Positions 52,133-64,000 of a stretch of DNA of 64,000 bases are shown in pieces. The notes beneath the pieces are model-generated. The model was not told where the DNA came from and did not search any database. It saw only the letters and a list, made by a program, of their open reading frames with translations. The DNA is from Chondrosia reniformis (Eukaryota > Porifera > Demospongiae > Chondrillida > Chondrillidae). Both the position numbers and the translations under genes were made by a program. The stretch lies in assembly GCA_947172415.1 (NCBI GenBank), contig OX359202.1, positions 6,310,899 to 6,374,898 of the forward strand. The letters are read 5' to 3'. How positions within the stretch are numbered: the stretch's first letter is position 1; every line of letters begins with the position of its first letter.

Positions 52133-55100
52133 CAAGTAACAGAAGTGGAGGTGCTGCAATGCCAAAAGTTGGCCACAAATCGAGGGAATCTTTTGAGAGT
52201 AAGAAGATAAGATCGAACGTTTCTTTGCCTACATTGCAAAGTTCCGTTACCGTCAAACAGAACATTAAATTAGTGTGCTCCTGGTTTAAGAAATGGCGTT
52301 CTTGGCAGAGACGAATCGTTTTATGTAATGCCGTGTTGTTGTGTTCAAAAGACCTTCTTTATATTCTGTTGACGAGCCTGGAGCCTTTGCTTCATCGAGA
52401 CTTTTCCGCCTTCATCGCTCCTCAAGACGCTCTCCTGAAGCAGAGAAGTCCGACACACGAGAGCTTAAAGAAATACAAAGCGGTTGATACCAGCCCTCAG
52501 CACTCTGTAGAGAGTAGCACGGATCTCTCAACTGGTCAACCGGATGATTCTGTGATTGCATCTCCTCCAGCTCCGTTCCTCCCTCCCATCCACGGCATCA
52601 CCCATCAGACATCCATTGGGTCCAGGAATCCTACTTCTGAGGACTTTTTCTCTTTTAAACGTAAGCACTTTGGTTCCAGTCTGACCATTGAGCATAGCAG
52701 CTGTCTGTTGAAAAAGAAGCATGGCAGTCGTCAGCATGTTCACCAGAGAGCCAAGAGCTGGACTGGAGCTAGTAGTGCTGTGAAACCAAAGGTAGTTCAC
52801 TTAATAGAACAGTTTAGGGACCAGCAGATGAAGATTTGTAAGGTATGCTCACAGGTACAAGTGTGTTAGGGTATTAATATGAAATTTATGAATGTAATTC
52901 TTTTATACAGTAGCTATGGTAATAAAACTTGTATTACTGTTGTTAAGGTACCTATGGGGATACAAATAGTACAATATCACCTAAGGCATATACGTACGTA
53001 TGACATAATATACTCAGATATTGTCCACTGATGTCCTCTGGTGGTGGTCCATGTAGTGGTTGGAGAGTTGGGAGGACCACCAGAGGATATGGCTCCTACT
53101 GGATGTTATCAAACTGTGCAGTGTGGATCAGCTTGGCTACCTTGCACAGTGCATTCAACAGAGGTATGTATTGTACATCTACATACATACACATATCCAA
53201 GCATTATTGTGCAATACAGTACTACAACATGTATGGTTTTGATCTTGATGTGATTAGACTGAAAGAATCTTGTGGAGTTGATGTGCTCAGTGACTGTCTG
53301 TTGCTCAACGTCTTCTCCTACCTGGATGCGAGGAGTCTCCTCAGAGCTAGCCAAGTGAGCCGGCACTGGCACCGACTGTGCTCCACTGAGGTTCTCTGGA
53401 AGGCACACTGTTCCAATCTTGGGCTGTCAGAAGGCATGGGAGGGTTGACTGGAGCCTTGGAGGCCCTCGGCCAGGGCCGGTGGGTGGATTGGAAACAGGC
53501 ATTCAAACAGTTGAAGACTATTGTAAAGAGAATCAAAAATATTGTCATCAAGTCTGGTGAGGAAGGCAGTACATACGTATATTAACCATAAGATATGGGC
53601 AATATATAGCAAGCACTCAACATTGGCAGACATCTATTTATAGCGTATTAATATTAGGTACAGATGTGAATAATATTATGAACAGTTTCAGATTTAGAAG
53701 AGATGCTCTTCTTTGCAGTATATGAATATTTTTACAAGTGAATGGTGTTCTTGTTTTGCTAGCTGCCCCAGTGGAGTCAGAGGAGGGAGAAGAGGAAGAG
53801 GAGGCTGCCCCACTGACAAGTGCCTTGATCCGGCAGAGGTACTCCCTGAGAGAAATGATCCAGTTTGGTTAGTCAGAGATTAGAGCATACGTACATGCTT
53901 GAGTGAGTTGTATTTGAAGTGTACATGGATCTAAGGATTTGAAGAACTTCCAGGGTCACTGATGAAGAGTGGTGTTACTGGAAACAGCTATCTGTTCCAG
54001 TGGAGAAGAATAAGGAGAAGACTCTTGTATCCTCATAATTAGGTTTAGTTCCCTATAGGCCTTTTGCTGTAGATAGATGTAGTATGTAGTTTTAGGTTAC
54101 TCATAGTCTTACAATATCCTTGGTGTACATAGTTCAAAGTGGATCAAGCATAGCACTCACAACCCAGGGTGTGCTGAAGTTTGCGCCTGAGAGTGCCGCT
54201 GAGAAGAGGAGGCGGTTGAGATCTGAGAGACTGCAAAGAGTAATAAGTGCTGAAGCGAAGGAGATGGAAGAAGAGAAGGAGAGAGATGCAGCAGAGATGG
54301 GAGAAGAATCCCTTAGCAGTGTTGTACCACAGCTAGGTCACTATGGAGAGCCCAAGATCCCCCTACAGATGGTTGGGGCAGCCAGACACTCCCCGCTCAG
54401 AGGTGGCATCCATGTTGACTGGAAGAAGGAGACAGATACAGGGAAGGATGGTGAGAGTGTTTCTAGGAAGCGTAAAGAAGTGGACCTCCTCCCAGTGGCC
54501 ATTGATATGAGGCCAGCAGTTCCTTTTATGGTGAGCAAAGAAATTCATCTCAACTGTGTACTTGCATAATATGTACATATATACATATGTATGTATATGT
54601 ATTGTATATACTAAATTACATATTTTGTATGTGTAACCTGATCTTTGGTGCTAAACTTTCTACGTATTTCTCTCCTTGCTGTACCTCAGCCGGATCCTAG
54701 AGGGATAGAGGCACTCATTCTCGCTGGGAAGCTGTTGGACGGAGATCTGGTGAGGCCTGGCCGGGTCCAGCCCATTCCAGTGGCGAGAAGACTGGTGGTA
54801 CATGAAGCTGACATCCTTTGCACAATGTTTGATCTCAGAAAGGTCATCACTGGTTCAGCAGACATGACAGTCAGGTACTTACGTACCTATTTACACACAT
54901 ACAGTTAGGTATATATTTGTACATAGGTAGATAGGTTAATAAGTAAGTACACATGACTTGTGAGTATGACTTCATGATAGTAGTTAGTACTAATTGGATC
55001 AGCCTCCATTAAGTGGCTCCATTAGGTGTGTTTGTAAGGCTAACTAATTGTGTATATACAGTAGACCAGCTAAACCTGAACATACGTACGTACATATACG

Positions 55101-56984
55101 TACTTGCACATTATTTTGTTTTCCAGAATTCATGACATGAGAAGTGGACGTGAGATTAACATACTTGAAGGTCATAAGGTTAGTTAGTGACTACATTTAT
55201 GACAGGTCTATGGATGTACTCACGTTACCTTGTGCTGTCTGCCCCTCCCCCCCAGGGTGGAGTACTCACATTACCTTATGCTGTCTGCCCCTCCCCTCCA
55301 GGGTGGAGTACTCACATTACGTACCTTGTGCTGTCTGCCCCTCCCCCCCAGGGTGGAGTACTCACATTACCTTATGCTGTCTGCCCCTCCCCTCCAGGGT
55401 GGAGTACTCACATTACGTACCTTGTGCTGTCTGCCCCTCCCCTCCAGGGTGGAGTACTCACGTTACCTTGTGCTGTCTGCCCCTCCCCCCCAGGGTGGAG
55501 TACTCACATTACCTTATGCTGTCTGCCCCTCCCCTCCAGGGTGGAGTACTCACATTACGTACCTTGTGCTGTCTGCCCCTCCCCCCAGGGTGGAGTACTC
55601 ACATTACCTTGTGCTGTCTGCCCCTCCCCCCAGGGTGGAGTACTCACATTACCTTGTACTGTCTACCCCTCCCCCCCAGGGTGGAGTACTCACGTTACGT
55701 ACCTTGTGCTGTCTGTCCCCTCCCCCCTAGGGTGGAGTACGCTGCCTCCAGTATGATGACACAAGGCTGATTACTGGATCATGGGATACTTCCTGTATTG
55801 TATGGGACCTTGTGAAGTACTCAGTACTTGCAGTTCTCATTGGACACACAGACTCTGTTACAAGCTTGTGCTTCAACCAACAGTTCATGTAGGCGTCCCA
55901 CACTGTCGTGTTCAGACTGTTTCTGTTTTGACTGTCTCTCCTATTTGCCTCTGACTGGTCTTGTAGATTAACAGGTTCTGATGACCATACCCTTCGAGTC
56001 TGGCACTCCTCTCTCTACCACTGCATGCACGAGCTGACAGGTCACAAAGGGTCCGTCTCCTGCGCCCTCCTCACCAACAGGACTGGATACAGCGGTAGCA
56101 GAGATAAGACAGTGAAGGTCTGGGATGTGGAGACTGGAAAGTGTACAAGTACACTCAATCACAACACGCCAGTCATTGCTCTAGAGGTCAGTTTGGGTCT
56201 CTATAACCAGGTAGACTGGCCCCAACCCCTTTAATGTTATATTTGATTGCTAGGTGTCAAACTTGCTCCTCCTAACTGCCACAGTTGGCGGGATGCTGCA
56301 TGCATGGGACCTCTCCAAGAACGTCCTCCTGATGGAGTGGAGTATCCACAACCAAGGGGTACCTCTACATGCTGAGGTGACAGCATTGTGCCTGAACAAG
56401 ACCCTCTTAATCGCTGGGGCAAGGTATTTTAGTCGCATGTCAGTGCCTCCGATATACATGTACGTACATATATAGTGTAGAATTAGAACTTGCTGTAGAT
56501 GTGGTAGTACCCAATTGTAATACCACCTCTCTTACTGTGTATGTAGTGATGGGTGTATATACGAATGGGACATTGGGACTGCAACCTGCAACAGGTTCCT
56601 GAGAGGCCACAGCAGACCAGTGACCTCAGTCAAGGTGACACCAGCCACTCCACAGCCACATATACACCTATATATGTACGTACGTAGGTGTATACATATT
56701 ATATACTCCATTTCTGTGGTCTTGTTCTAGTTTAACCATGGACGTCTGGTCAGTGTCTCAGCCGACATGTCAATATGCATCTGGTACTCACGACAGGCTC
56801 TCAAGGTACATAGAATATACAAAGACTGTTGAAACTATACATAATTTGATTGCTATGTACGTGGTGCTATACATATACGTATGTATGGACATAAGGCAGC
56901 CATTTTCTTTCGCTCCAGGATGATGGGATATCATTTGATCCAAGTTACTTTGCAGATTTACCTTTGAAGGTAATCACTGTGTGA
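52129..56984 (+). CDS. F-box and WD40 repeat protein
   Basis: Probable substrate receptor of an SCF ubiquitin ligase. Exon 1 is 52129-52842 (238 codons; basic, Ser-rich, FSFKRKHFGSSL). Exon 2 (53057-53163) reads WLESWEDHQRIWLLLDVIKL and joins in phase 0; exon 3 (53258-53556) contains the F-box (LSDCLLLNVFSYLDARSLLR then ASQVSRHWHRLC). A Glu-rich exon with SLREMIQFG, a long charged exon (FAPESAAEKRRRLRSERLQR) and ARRLVVHEADILCTMFDLRK follow. At least seven WD40 repeats are seen: KVITGSADMTVRIHDMRSGR, TRLITGSWDTSCIVWDLVK, FMLTGSDDHTLRVWH, YSGSRDKTVKVWDVETGKC, LLLTATVGGMLHAWDL, SDGCIYEWDIGTATCNRF, RLVSVSADMSICIW. The layout resembles the FBXW10/CDRT1 group, but the orthology is uncertain. The stop at 56984 is the likeliest end. 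The exon near 53950-54010 is uncertain. Confidence 0.85.
55205..55730 (+). repeat. Minisatellite that copies the downstream splice acceptor
   Basis: Ten tandem units of 46-53 bp fill the intron upstream of the WD40 exon beginning GGVRCLQYDD. Each unit has cttgtgctgtctgcccctcc, a C-tract, cag, then ggtggagtac, followed by tcacatta(cgta). The true junction at about 55730 reads cccctag/ggtggagtac, so every unit repeats a polypyrimidine tract, an AG and the first 10 bases of the exon. Confidence 0.93.
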
Positions 56985-57134
56985 TTGCCCCCACCCCACG
57001 CCCCTGGGGTGAGATAGCTCCTCTTTGTGGGGGAGTTACTATTTAAAACAGTATTTTTTATTTATGTAATGAAAGTTTAATTATGTAATTTTGTAAGTAT
57101 TTGTGTCCACTTGATAAAGGGAACTATTGTCCAC

Positions 57135-58939
57135 CATTTTATCTAAACACCCTAGCACTCTCTTCCTTGGGAAATGCTTCAATTCCAGTGCAATCCTGTC
57201 TCTATGGAGACCACCCGACATAAAATAACCTACGCATTTAATTAGATATAACAACAGTACATATTGCAGATTGGAATCACCATCACATTAGCATACATAC
57301 ATGTATCTAACACGATGCCTGGCATACCTGAGGTGTACCTCTCAATACAGGAAAGGATTTCTGGCATTAGGTCTCTCTCAGAAATTAAAAACTACAAACA
57401 TAATATACAGAAACTTAATGTATGAATATTGTATCACTATTGTTTAGATTGCATAATTTCTAGTCTAGATTGCACAATACTGTACCTTGTATTGGTTCTG
57501 CCCAGTCTCTAAATTGTGCTCCAACAAAACCTTTTCCTCCTTGATCAACTCTTGCAATGCCATGGCTACCAAACTCTTAATCCCACCAGAAGACTGACCT
57601 TGAGCTGCACAACTGACTGCCAACTGCTCACGTAATGCCTCATCAGCAAGAAGAGTCTGTACTGTGAACTGGTTCACTCTATGCTTATTCAGCCAATCAT
57701 GAAGGAGTGTTACAGCACTATTCAGTGGGTTCTTCTGGGTGATATATATATATTTCCCATTAATATATATTGCACAATATGACGAGATTATGATGCAATA
57801 ACCTACCTTAGTGTCTCCATCGGATGTGGGTGTAATGTACCTGCGGCAAGAGAGTAAATTAATTAAACTTTCTCACTTGGTATTCTGCAGTACTAACTCC
57901 ATAAACTGTTTTGGTAAGTTGAAAGGTTTTGAGTAAACCTCCTTCCACAGATGGTTAACTGTGGCCATATGGAAGGTCTCAGCATTTGGGTTCATCTCAG
58001 GATATAGGCAAATAGTCAAGGAGAAATAGTTGGCATTTCAGAGCTAGGTGATGTACTTTGCACTTGACAAGGATACAAATTATATAAAATCTGATCTGAA
58101 TCATTCTTCTGTAATTTCAGAGCTAGGTGATGTACGTAGGTACCACTTTGCACTTGACAAGGATACAAATTTTATAAATTCTGATCTGAATCATTCCTCT
58201 GTAATTTGAAACTCTTCCGATTATACTGACCAATTGACCAAGTTTTACTAAATTGTCAATCTCCTTATTGTTCCTCCAGTGAATACACATAATGGAACCA
58301 CTTCCATCATCCACTACAATAACACATGGAAAGTGACAACATGGATGAATGGAAGTCTACAATAATGCATTTCCTTCAAACGTGTCAGTCTATTTAGATA
58401 CTGTGTCAACCATACACAACCATAGTCTAGCCCTATATACACAAGAAAGGGTCTTTAGGTTATTCATAAGAGAGACCATGCATAAAAACATAAAAGTGAT
58501 TTCCACAACTAAAGACTTAATGTGACCATGCCAGTGAAGTCGCTGGCAAATTGTTCCGCTATTAATTAATAAAAGAGTTACTGTTGCAAAGCCGTATCGA
58601 CTGTGTTGTCATTCCTAGGATATTCCATACAATAACATTGAACGAACATAGGGTGAGGTTTGTGTCCGTTAACCCCTTAATACTATTAGTCAGATCTGCT
58701 CTACCTTCATATTCAATTAGCAGAGCCTTGCGATTGACAAAAGTAACATCGCCCATGACGTGCACATTAATAATCGGATGGTTTAGTATACTGAATACTC
58801 CTGGATATCCGGGATAGGTCGGTAGCTGTTGCACGTCCTGAATGGATAATTTTGCATAATTATTAAACGTCGGATCCAGGCTCCAAGTCCTTGATTCATG
58901 GTAAACAATGCTGGCTGCTTTTGCAGAACTTGACGCCAT
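57135..58939 (-). CDS. STN1: CST complex subunit STN1 (OB-fold telomere protein)
   Basis: OB-fold subunit of the CTC1-STN1-TEN1 complex that supports telomere C-strand fill-in and replication restart. Exon 1 (58939 to about 58711) reads TWSLDPTFNNYAKLSIQDVQ, then PGYPGVFSILNHPIINVHVM and GDVTFVNRKALLIEYE. It joins in phase 1 to VDDGSGSIMCIHWRNNKEID and KLGQLVSIIGRVSNYRG, the OB fold. Later exons include NPNAETFHMATVNHLWKEVY and HRVNQFTVQTLLADEALREQ (first winged helix), ALQELIKEEKVLLEHNLETG and RDLMPEILSCIERYTS (second winged-helix region). The 3' end is not certain: a final short exon near 57220-57135 is my best guess. The start has AAAATGGCG context. It is head-to-head with the VWC/WAP gene. 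Confidence 0.85.
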
Positions 58940-58996
58940 TTTTAATGATATTCATAGTCAACATCCTGGTTCCTGCCTAGCCAACACTTTTCATTT
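58940..58996. promoter_or_regulatory. Divergent promoter, STN1 / VWC-WAP gene
   Basis: Only 57 bp between opposing start codons, equal to the spacing at ATP6V1D and its partner. No TATA-like box is visible on either strand. Confidence 0.5.
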
Positions 58997-61900
58997 ATGC
59001 TGACCGAAATGAAGACTCTCGTCCTGCTCTTGGTAGTCTTTAGCGAATCAGGAGCTTTCATACCCACATCTGCCCCAACACCGCCAACTGATGGTGTGAC
59101 TTGTTCTGTGAGTGAAGCAAGCGCATCGCCTAGGGGTTTATATCGTATCATGATCGTATCGAGGGAAGCCATGCCGGTAGATAGTCGTTATTAATACAGT
59201 GTAATTTGTGGTGATAGATATTCAACATGACGTACTGTATTTAATATTGTATTGTCCATCAGGAAGGCGGCACTACCTACAATGATGGAGACTCCTGGAT
59301 CTGTTCTGACGGCTGCAACTCATGGTAGGGTATACCGGCTGACGGTATTTGGCCGAAAATCTTCATATACTATTTTAATTATATAGCTCTTGTTCGAATG
59401 GACTAGTGTTATCAACTCGCATAGCATGTGCCTGTAAGTTGTGCTTGTTCAAGTGTATTTGAATAATGCTTGCGAAAATAGCGGTAAATGGCTTTCATTT
59501 AGAATATTTGAGTAATTCCGAGTCTCGCCTATAGTAGAGGCTTTTATTAGCCACGCCCATATGCATTACTGTCAGAATTCACCATGTTTCCCGTCGACAG
59601 TTCCTAATAAAGAGGCGAGGAAATTTCAGTCCTTGTGGAGTCTAATATAAACGTGTTAACTAGAGGCCACGCCTACTTAGCACAACCCCACACATTCCTT
59701 GCAATGTGATTCTCTATACTGAATGTAGCGTGTGATGATAATGGAGTCACTCATGCTTCTGGTACTAGTTGGACATGTTCAGATGGCTGCAATACATGGT
59801 AGGATGGACTGCTTTGACAGCATTTGACAGCTTTCGGTTGTAAATCTATATGATATCTGCATATATTATATACTATACTATTTTATTTTTATATATATAT
59901 AGCTCTTGCTCTAATGGACTAGTGCTATCAACTCTCATAGCATGTGTCTGTAAGTTGTACTATGCACTTCAGTTTAACCTTTATTGCAAAGGAAAGGTTG
60001 CATATTAATTGATATATGTGATAACTAAAGGCCACACCTACTTATGTTACGCCCCCATATCAATGTTTACTAATATAATTCCCTATACTGAATGTAGCAT
60101 GTGTTGAGAATGGAGTCACTCACGCTTCTGGTACACATTGGACATGTGCTGACGGCTGCAATATATGGTAAGTCAAGTGGGAGTCACGTTTAATAATCTT
60201 GTGATGGTAAGGTCTGAGTGACCCAGCTCCTAATTTCAATTGTAGTTTCTGTCACAATGGTGTGGTGGGCGCTACAGAAATATTTTGTCCAACTGCTACA
60301 CCTGCCAGTAAGGTTTAGTTAAATGTTGGTAGGTAGTTTTGATAAGGTTACTATTATTTAATCTCTTCCCAGCTGAAACTCCTTCCTATCCAACTAGTTC
60401 AACAGGTATGGTTTAATAAATGTTGGTGGAATAGCTATAAAGTATTCTACTTACTTACCCAGATTCCTCTGGTTTCACTCCAACCACTACTGAGCCGGGA
60501 CCCTGTACTGTAGGTTGTAGTGTATAAATGTGCATCCTGGTTGCTAGGTTACACTATCATTATACAGGGAAGAGAGGATGGATACAGAACTAACAACAGC
60601 ACATGTTCTCCATGGTACGTGTTGTGAATCAACTGCCCCTCTGATCACTGTCTTGTTGTATCGGCATCTTTCTTTAGTCACTGCTATGATGGGATTGAGC
60701 GTTGTCTTATAATTGATTGCTTCTTTGGAGGTTGTACCGGGGGTGTGGACCCATTGTTCATTGATGGGGAATGCTGTCCCCGTTGTCCAGAGGGACATGA
60801 TGTATGCCATGGATATTGTACCAGTTTTGTATGCCCAAAAGGCACCGTTCACCATTGGGCCTCCAATGCCTGCTGCCCCGCCTGTGCCACACCCATGTGC
60901 CCTGACACCTCTGACGTGGTGTCCATTTGTCTAGTTCGCAATGACTCTTGTACAGATGATTCCAACTGTGAAGAAGGACACCTCTGTTGTGAGAATGGGT
61001 GTGGTCGTACGTGCTTGGCAGCTGTGTACAATACTACAGTCCCAACCACAAGCACTCCCACAACAGGTAAGGTTTAATAAATGTTGGTGGAATAGCTATA
61101 ACAGTTTTAATCTCTTCCCCAGCTGAAACTCCTTCCTATCCAACTAGTTCAACAGGTATGGTTTAGTAAATGTTGGTGGAATAGCTATAAAGTATTCTAC
61201 TTACTTACCCAGATTCCTCTGGTTTCACTCCAACCACTACTGAGCCGGGACCCTGTACTGTAGGTTGTAGTGTATAAATGTGCATCCTGGTTGCTAGGTT
61301 ACACTACATTATACAGGGAAAAGAGGATGGATACGTAACTGACAACAGCACATGTTCTCCATGGTACGTGTTGTGAATCAACTGCCCCTCTGATCACTGT
61401 CTAGTTGTATCGACATCTTTCTTTAGTGAATGCTATGATGGATATGAGAGTTGTCTTGTAATTGATTGCTTCTTTGGAGGTTGTACCGGGGGCGTGCCAC
61501 TGGAGTACACTGACGGAGTATGTTGCCCAGATTGTCCAGATGGACATGATATATGCTTTGAGCTTTGTGGTACTCCTTACTGTGAGAAAGGCACCGTTCT
61601 CCATTGGGCCCCCAATGCCTGCTGCCCCGCCTGTGCCACGCCCATGTGCCCTGACACCTCTGACGTGGTGTCCATTTGTCTAGTCCGCAATGACTCTTGT
61701 ACAGATGATTTAGATTGTGAACAAGGACACCTCTGTTGTGAGAATGGGTGTGGTCGTACGTGCTTGGAAGCTGTGTTTAACAGCACCACTACATCTATCC
61801 CTACTACATCTACAACTACGACTCCCACAACTGGTAGCCCATGTGTCGAGAATGGAGTTATTCACAATCATGGTACACATTGGACATGTGCTGACGGCTG

Positions 61901-64000
61901 CAACACTTGGTAGGTCCAGTGGAAGACATTTTTCTTATTCTCACACTCTAGACCCTTTGGAGTGACTATATAAAATGATACATAATATGTATTTGCAAGC
62001 TCAACATCAAAAATAAATTCTTTCTTGTAGTTTCTGTTTTAATGGCCACGTAGCCTCTACAGAAATCGGCTGTCCAACTTCTACAACAGACCGTAAGGCC
62101 TTTGTTAGTAAAATGTTTATTGACTGTGGTTTATTTTAGTCTCCTCCCCTTTAACCCCGCCCACTAAATTGTGATCTCAACAATTGCAGCTGGACCCTGT
62201 GCTGTAGGTTATAGTGTGTGGACTGACAAGTGGAGTTAGGAGTGCTACTCCAAGCTATTTCATTCTACAGACTGTTAGATGTGCCTATCCTGACTGTCCT
62301 GATGGAGCTGAACCACGCATACCAGAAGGCCGCTGCTGTCCCGTTTGTGAGTCAGGCTGTGAGGTGAGTTGGATGCTAACATTTGTTAACTGTGCTGGGT
62401 TATGTGACCTGCATCATGTGACCTGTGTCGTGTGACCTGCATCATGTGACCTGTGTCATGTGACCTGCATCATGTGACTTGTAGGTTGTGAGATGTGCCA
62501 ATGTGACTTGTTCTGAAGGTTACCATCCAGAGATCCCATATCGCGAATGTTGTGCAGTTTGTCAACCGGACATACCAGATGAATGTGCTACGGTTAGCTA
62601 TCCTATGAATGTGCTACACACCAAAGAAAGTATTGACTAAGGGAGGATTGAGTGTATTGATTTTCACTGTGCACATTTCTTATGCTGTAGTGTATTTGTA
62701 CTAAAAAGTCAAGAGTAAAACCCTTGTAATTACTAGTTCCTGTATTATGTGGATGTTTATTTTGTTGTTACATGTTCAAAGGTGTTCTGTGCCCTACCGA
62801 GGTGTGAGGAGGGGGAGGAGCCTGAGACTCCACTAGGGGCATGCTGCCCTGTATGTACGCGACCTGGCTGTCCTGCCGTGAACAGCCAAATACAATGTAT
62901 CCGACAGGATGATGTGAGATGTGAATCTAATGGTGATTGTGGTTTCTCAGAACTGTGTTGTGCCACCGAATGTGGTGGTACCAAGTGCAAGATGGACCAG
63001 ACCCATTGCACTGCTGGTACTGTGTACAATGTTCCTGATACTTGCTTGACATGGTTAGCATGCCTATAGATTCTCCAGGGCTTTAGGTTGCCATGGTAAC
63101 CAATACAATGTTCTCTAATGTGTAGTGAATGCATTAATGGAGCAATTCATTGTCAGAAAAACACTACTTACCAAAGTTGTGCTGAGAATGGTAAGCGAAT
63201 ATAAATTAGGATGCATAAAATCTCACCAATCCCTCTCCCTCTCCCAATCCCTCTCCCTCTCCCACTCCCTCTCCCTCTCCCACTCCCACTCCCTCTCCCA
63301 CTCCCACTCCCACTCCCTCTTCTTCCCCCTCTCTATCCACTATATTAGGTGATTGTGCCTTTGAAGATATAGCTGTCAATGAAGGAGATACCATTGACAT
63401 TGGATGCGAGAGCTGGTAAGTAGTTTATATTACACTGTTATGCTTGGTTTTGACTCAGTTCACTGTGATAATGCAGCATTTGTAGAAGTGGCAGTTTGGA
63501 GTGTACAACCGAGAGAGACTGTGACGACGACGAAGATGATGTTGGGTTTATTGTCGAAATGTTGTTTGATGGAGATTACAGTGTCTTTGCTAAGGAGAAA
63601 GATCGTGAATCTTTTGAAGAGTAAACATTCTCTTATCCAAAACCTCACCAGCTCAAGCACTGCTTTCTGTTAAACCCTTTTTATAGGTATCTTAAGGTAT
63701 TCTTGGCTAGCAAAATACAGATAAAGTTGTCCTCATTTAAGCTCAGCCAAATAAGGAAGATAAACGTAAGCCACAGCCCTGACTTCAGTCCTGATTAGCT
63801 AGTATTGCTTAATGACTATCTTCTTTGCAGACTCGCTCTGGAAGCATCATCATTGATGTGGAAATTGTGAATGCTGAGGACGAAGGAGCTGATGTAAATA
63901 CTGCTGTTAAAATTCTTGAAGCTGAAGTTAGTCACTTGTATGGATTTGATCCTCACACCCTCACACACACACATCCCCCCACATCCCCTCACATGGATAC
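58997..64000 (+). CDS. Secreted multidomain VWC/WAP cysteine-rich protein (3' end outside window)
   Basis: The start MLTEMKTLVLLLVVFSESGA is a signal peptide. Three modules follow, each split over two small exons of the form NGVTHASGTHWTCADGCN then CxCxNGxVxxTxIxC (59262-59432, 59729-59950, 60099-60313). Thr/Ser/Pro-rich linkers then alternate with VWC-like units (CCPRCPEGHDVC, ACCPACATPMCP) and WAP four-disulfide cores (CTDDSNCEEGHLCCENGCGR). The VWC+WAP block occurs twice (about 60560-61070 and 61315-61830). More VWC units follow (CAYPDCPDGAEPRIPEGRCC, VFCALPRCEEGEEPETPLGA) and a third WAP-like unit (CESNGDCGFSELCCATECGG). An acidic stretch leads into FEEYLKVFLASKIQIKLSSF and SGSIIIDVEIVNAEDEGAD, which looks SEA-like (inference). 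Likely extracellular matrix or a membrane-shed protein. Confidence 0.8.
60373..61830 (+). repeat. Tandem segmental duplication of about 750 bp, two copies
   Basis: The segment starting ctgaaactccttcctatcca occurs at 60373 and 61133, and matching exon and intron landmarks are offset by 749-760 bp throughout (for example taggttgtag at 60511 and 61261). Intron sequence is nearly identical between copies, so the duplication is recent. It duplicates one VWC+WAP protein block. Confidence 0.93.
62395..62485 (+). repeat. Short tandem repeat of gtgacctg(c/t)(a/g)tcat
   Basis: About five copies of catgtgacctgcat / catgtgacctgtgt fill a small intron in the VWC/WAP gene. Confidence 0.85.
63228..63335 (+). 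repeat. CT-rich (tctccc)n repeat
   Basis: About eighteen six-base units (ctccct/ctccca) lie just before an exon of the VWC/WAP gene, acting as a long polypyrimidine tract. Confidence 0.9.

Noticed and set aside
53935..54020. Reading the short F-box/WD exon as VTDEEWCYWKQLSVPVEK
   Set aside because: That frame needs phase 2 from the previous exon, which ends in phase 1. The frame SLMKSGVTGNSYLFQWRRIR fits the phase, though the next acceptor remains uncertain.

Overview
This is a nuclear genomic segment from an animal. It is gene-dense and rich in introns, with GT-AG introns that are often only 50-150 bp long and an AT-rich background. The gene content is metazoan: seipin, the F-box/WD protein, the receptor tyrosine kinase, STN1, KIF6 and von Willebrand C/WAP modules. 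The very compact layout, five head-to-head gene pairs with start codons 57-187 bp apart, and an orphan-ectodomain tyrosine kinase suggest an early-branching animal, most plausibly a demosponge. That taxonomic placement is inference; no ribosomal or mitochondrial marker is present.

Layout from left to right: HAAO (-) pairs head-to-head with a long gene (+) joining a divergent kinesin motor-like domain to ANKRD55-type ankyrin repeats. A Slo-type potassium channel (+) follows, then WARS1 (-) head-to-head with ARP2 (+). V-ATPase subunit D (-) is head-to-head with an unrecognised two-exon gene (+), followed by a MiaA/TRIT1 tRNA isopentenyltransferase (-). Two intronless tandem paralogues of a small proline-rich two-helix membrane protein (-) come next, then KIF6 (+), a receptor tyrosine kinase (+), seipin (+) and glycogen phosphorylase (+). 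A 2.3 kb gene-free stretch holds foldback repeats. The window closes with DPP3 (-) head-to-head with an F-box/WD40 gene (+), and STN1 (-) head-to-head with a secreted cysteine-rich VWC/WAP protein (+) that runs off the right edge.

Most genes are unrelated housekeeping genes that share promoters by position, not a pathway cluster. Two loose themes are visible. One is cilia and microtubules (kinesin-ankyrin fusion, KIF6). The other is cell surface and signalling (Slo channel, tyrosine kinase, two-helix proteins, VWC/WAP protein).

The second striking layer is tandem repeats. Nearly every large intron is built from a private minisatellite, including 21 bp x about 83 in seipin, 20 bp x about 21 in WARS1, ATCC-type in glycogen phosphorylase, and a unit containing a splice acceptor in the F-box/WD gene. 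Several of these introns read open in frame from the upstream exon. The most unusual candidates are the kinesin/ankyrin fusion, the decoy-acceptor minisatellite, the open heptad-encoding intron of seipin, and a recurrent AAAATGGC element at gene starts that often forms a tiny upstream ORF.

Exon joins were worked out by hand from splice signals, reading-frame phase and family similarity. No transcript data or database searches were used.
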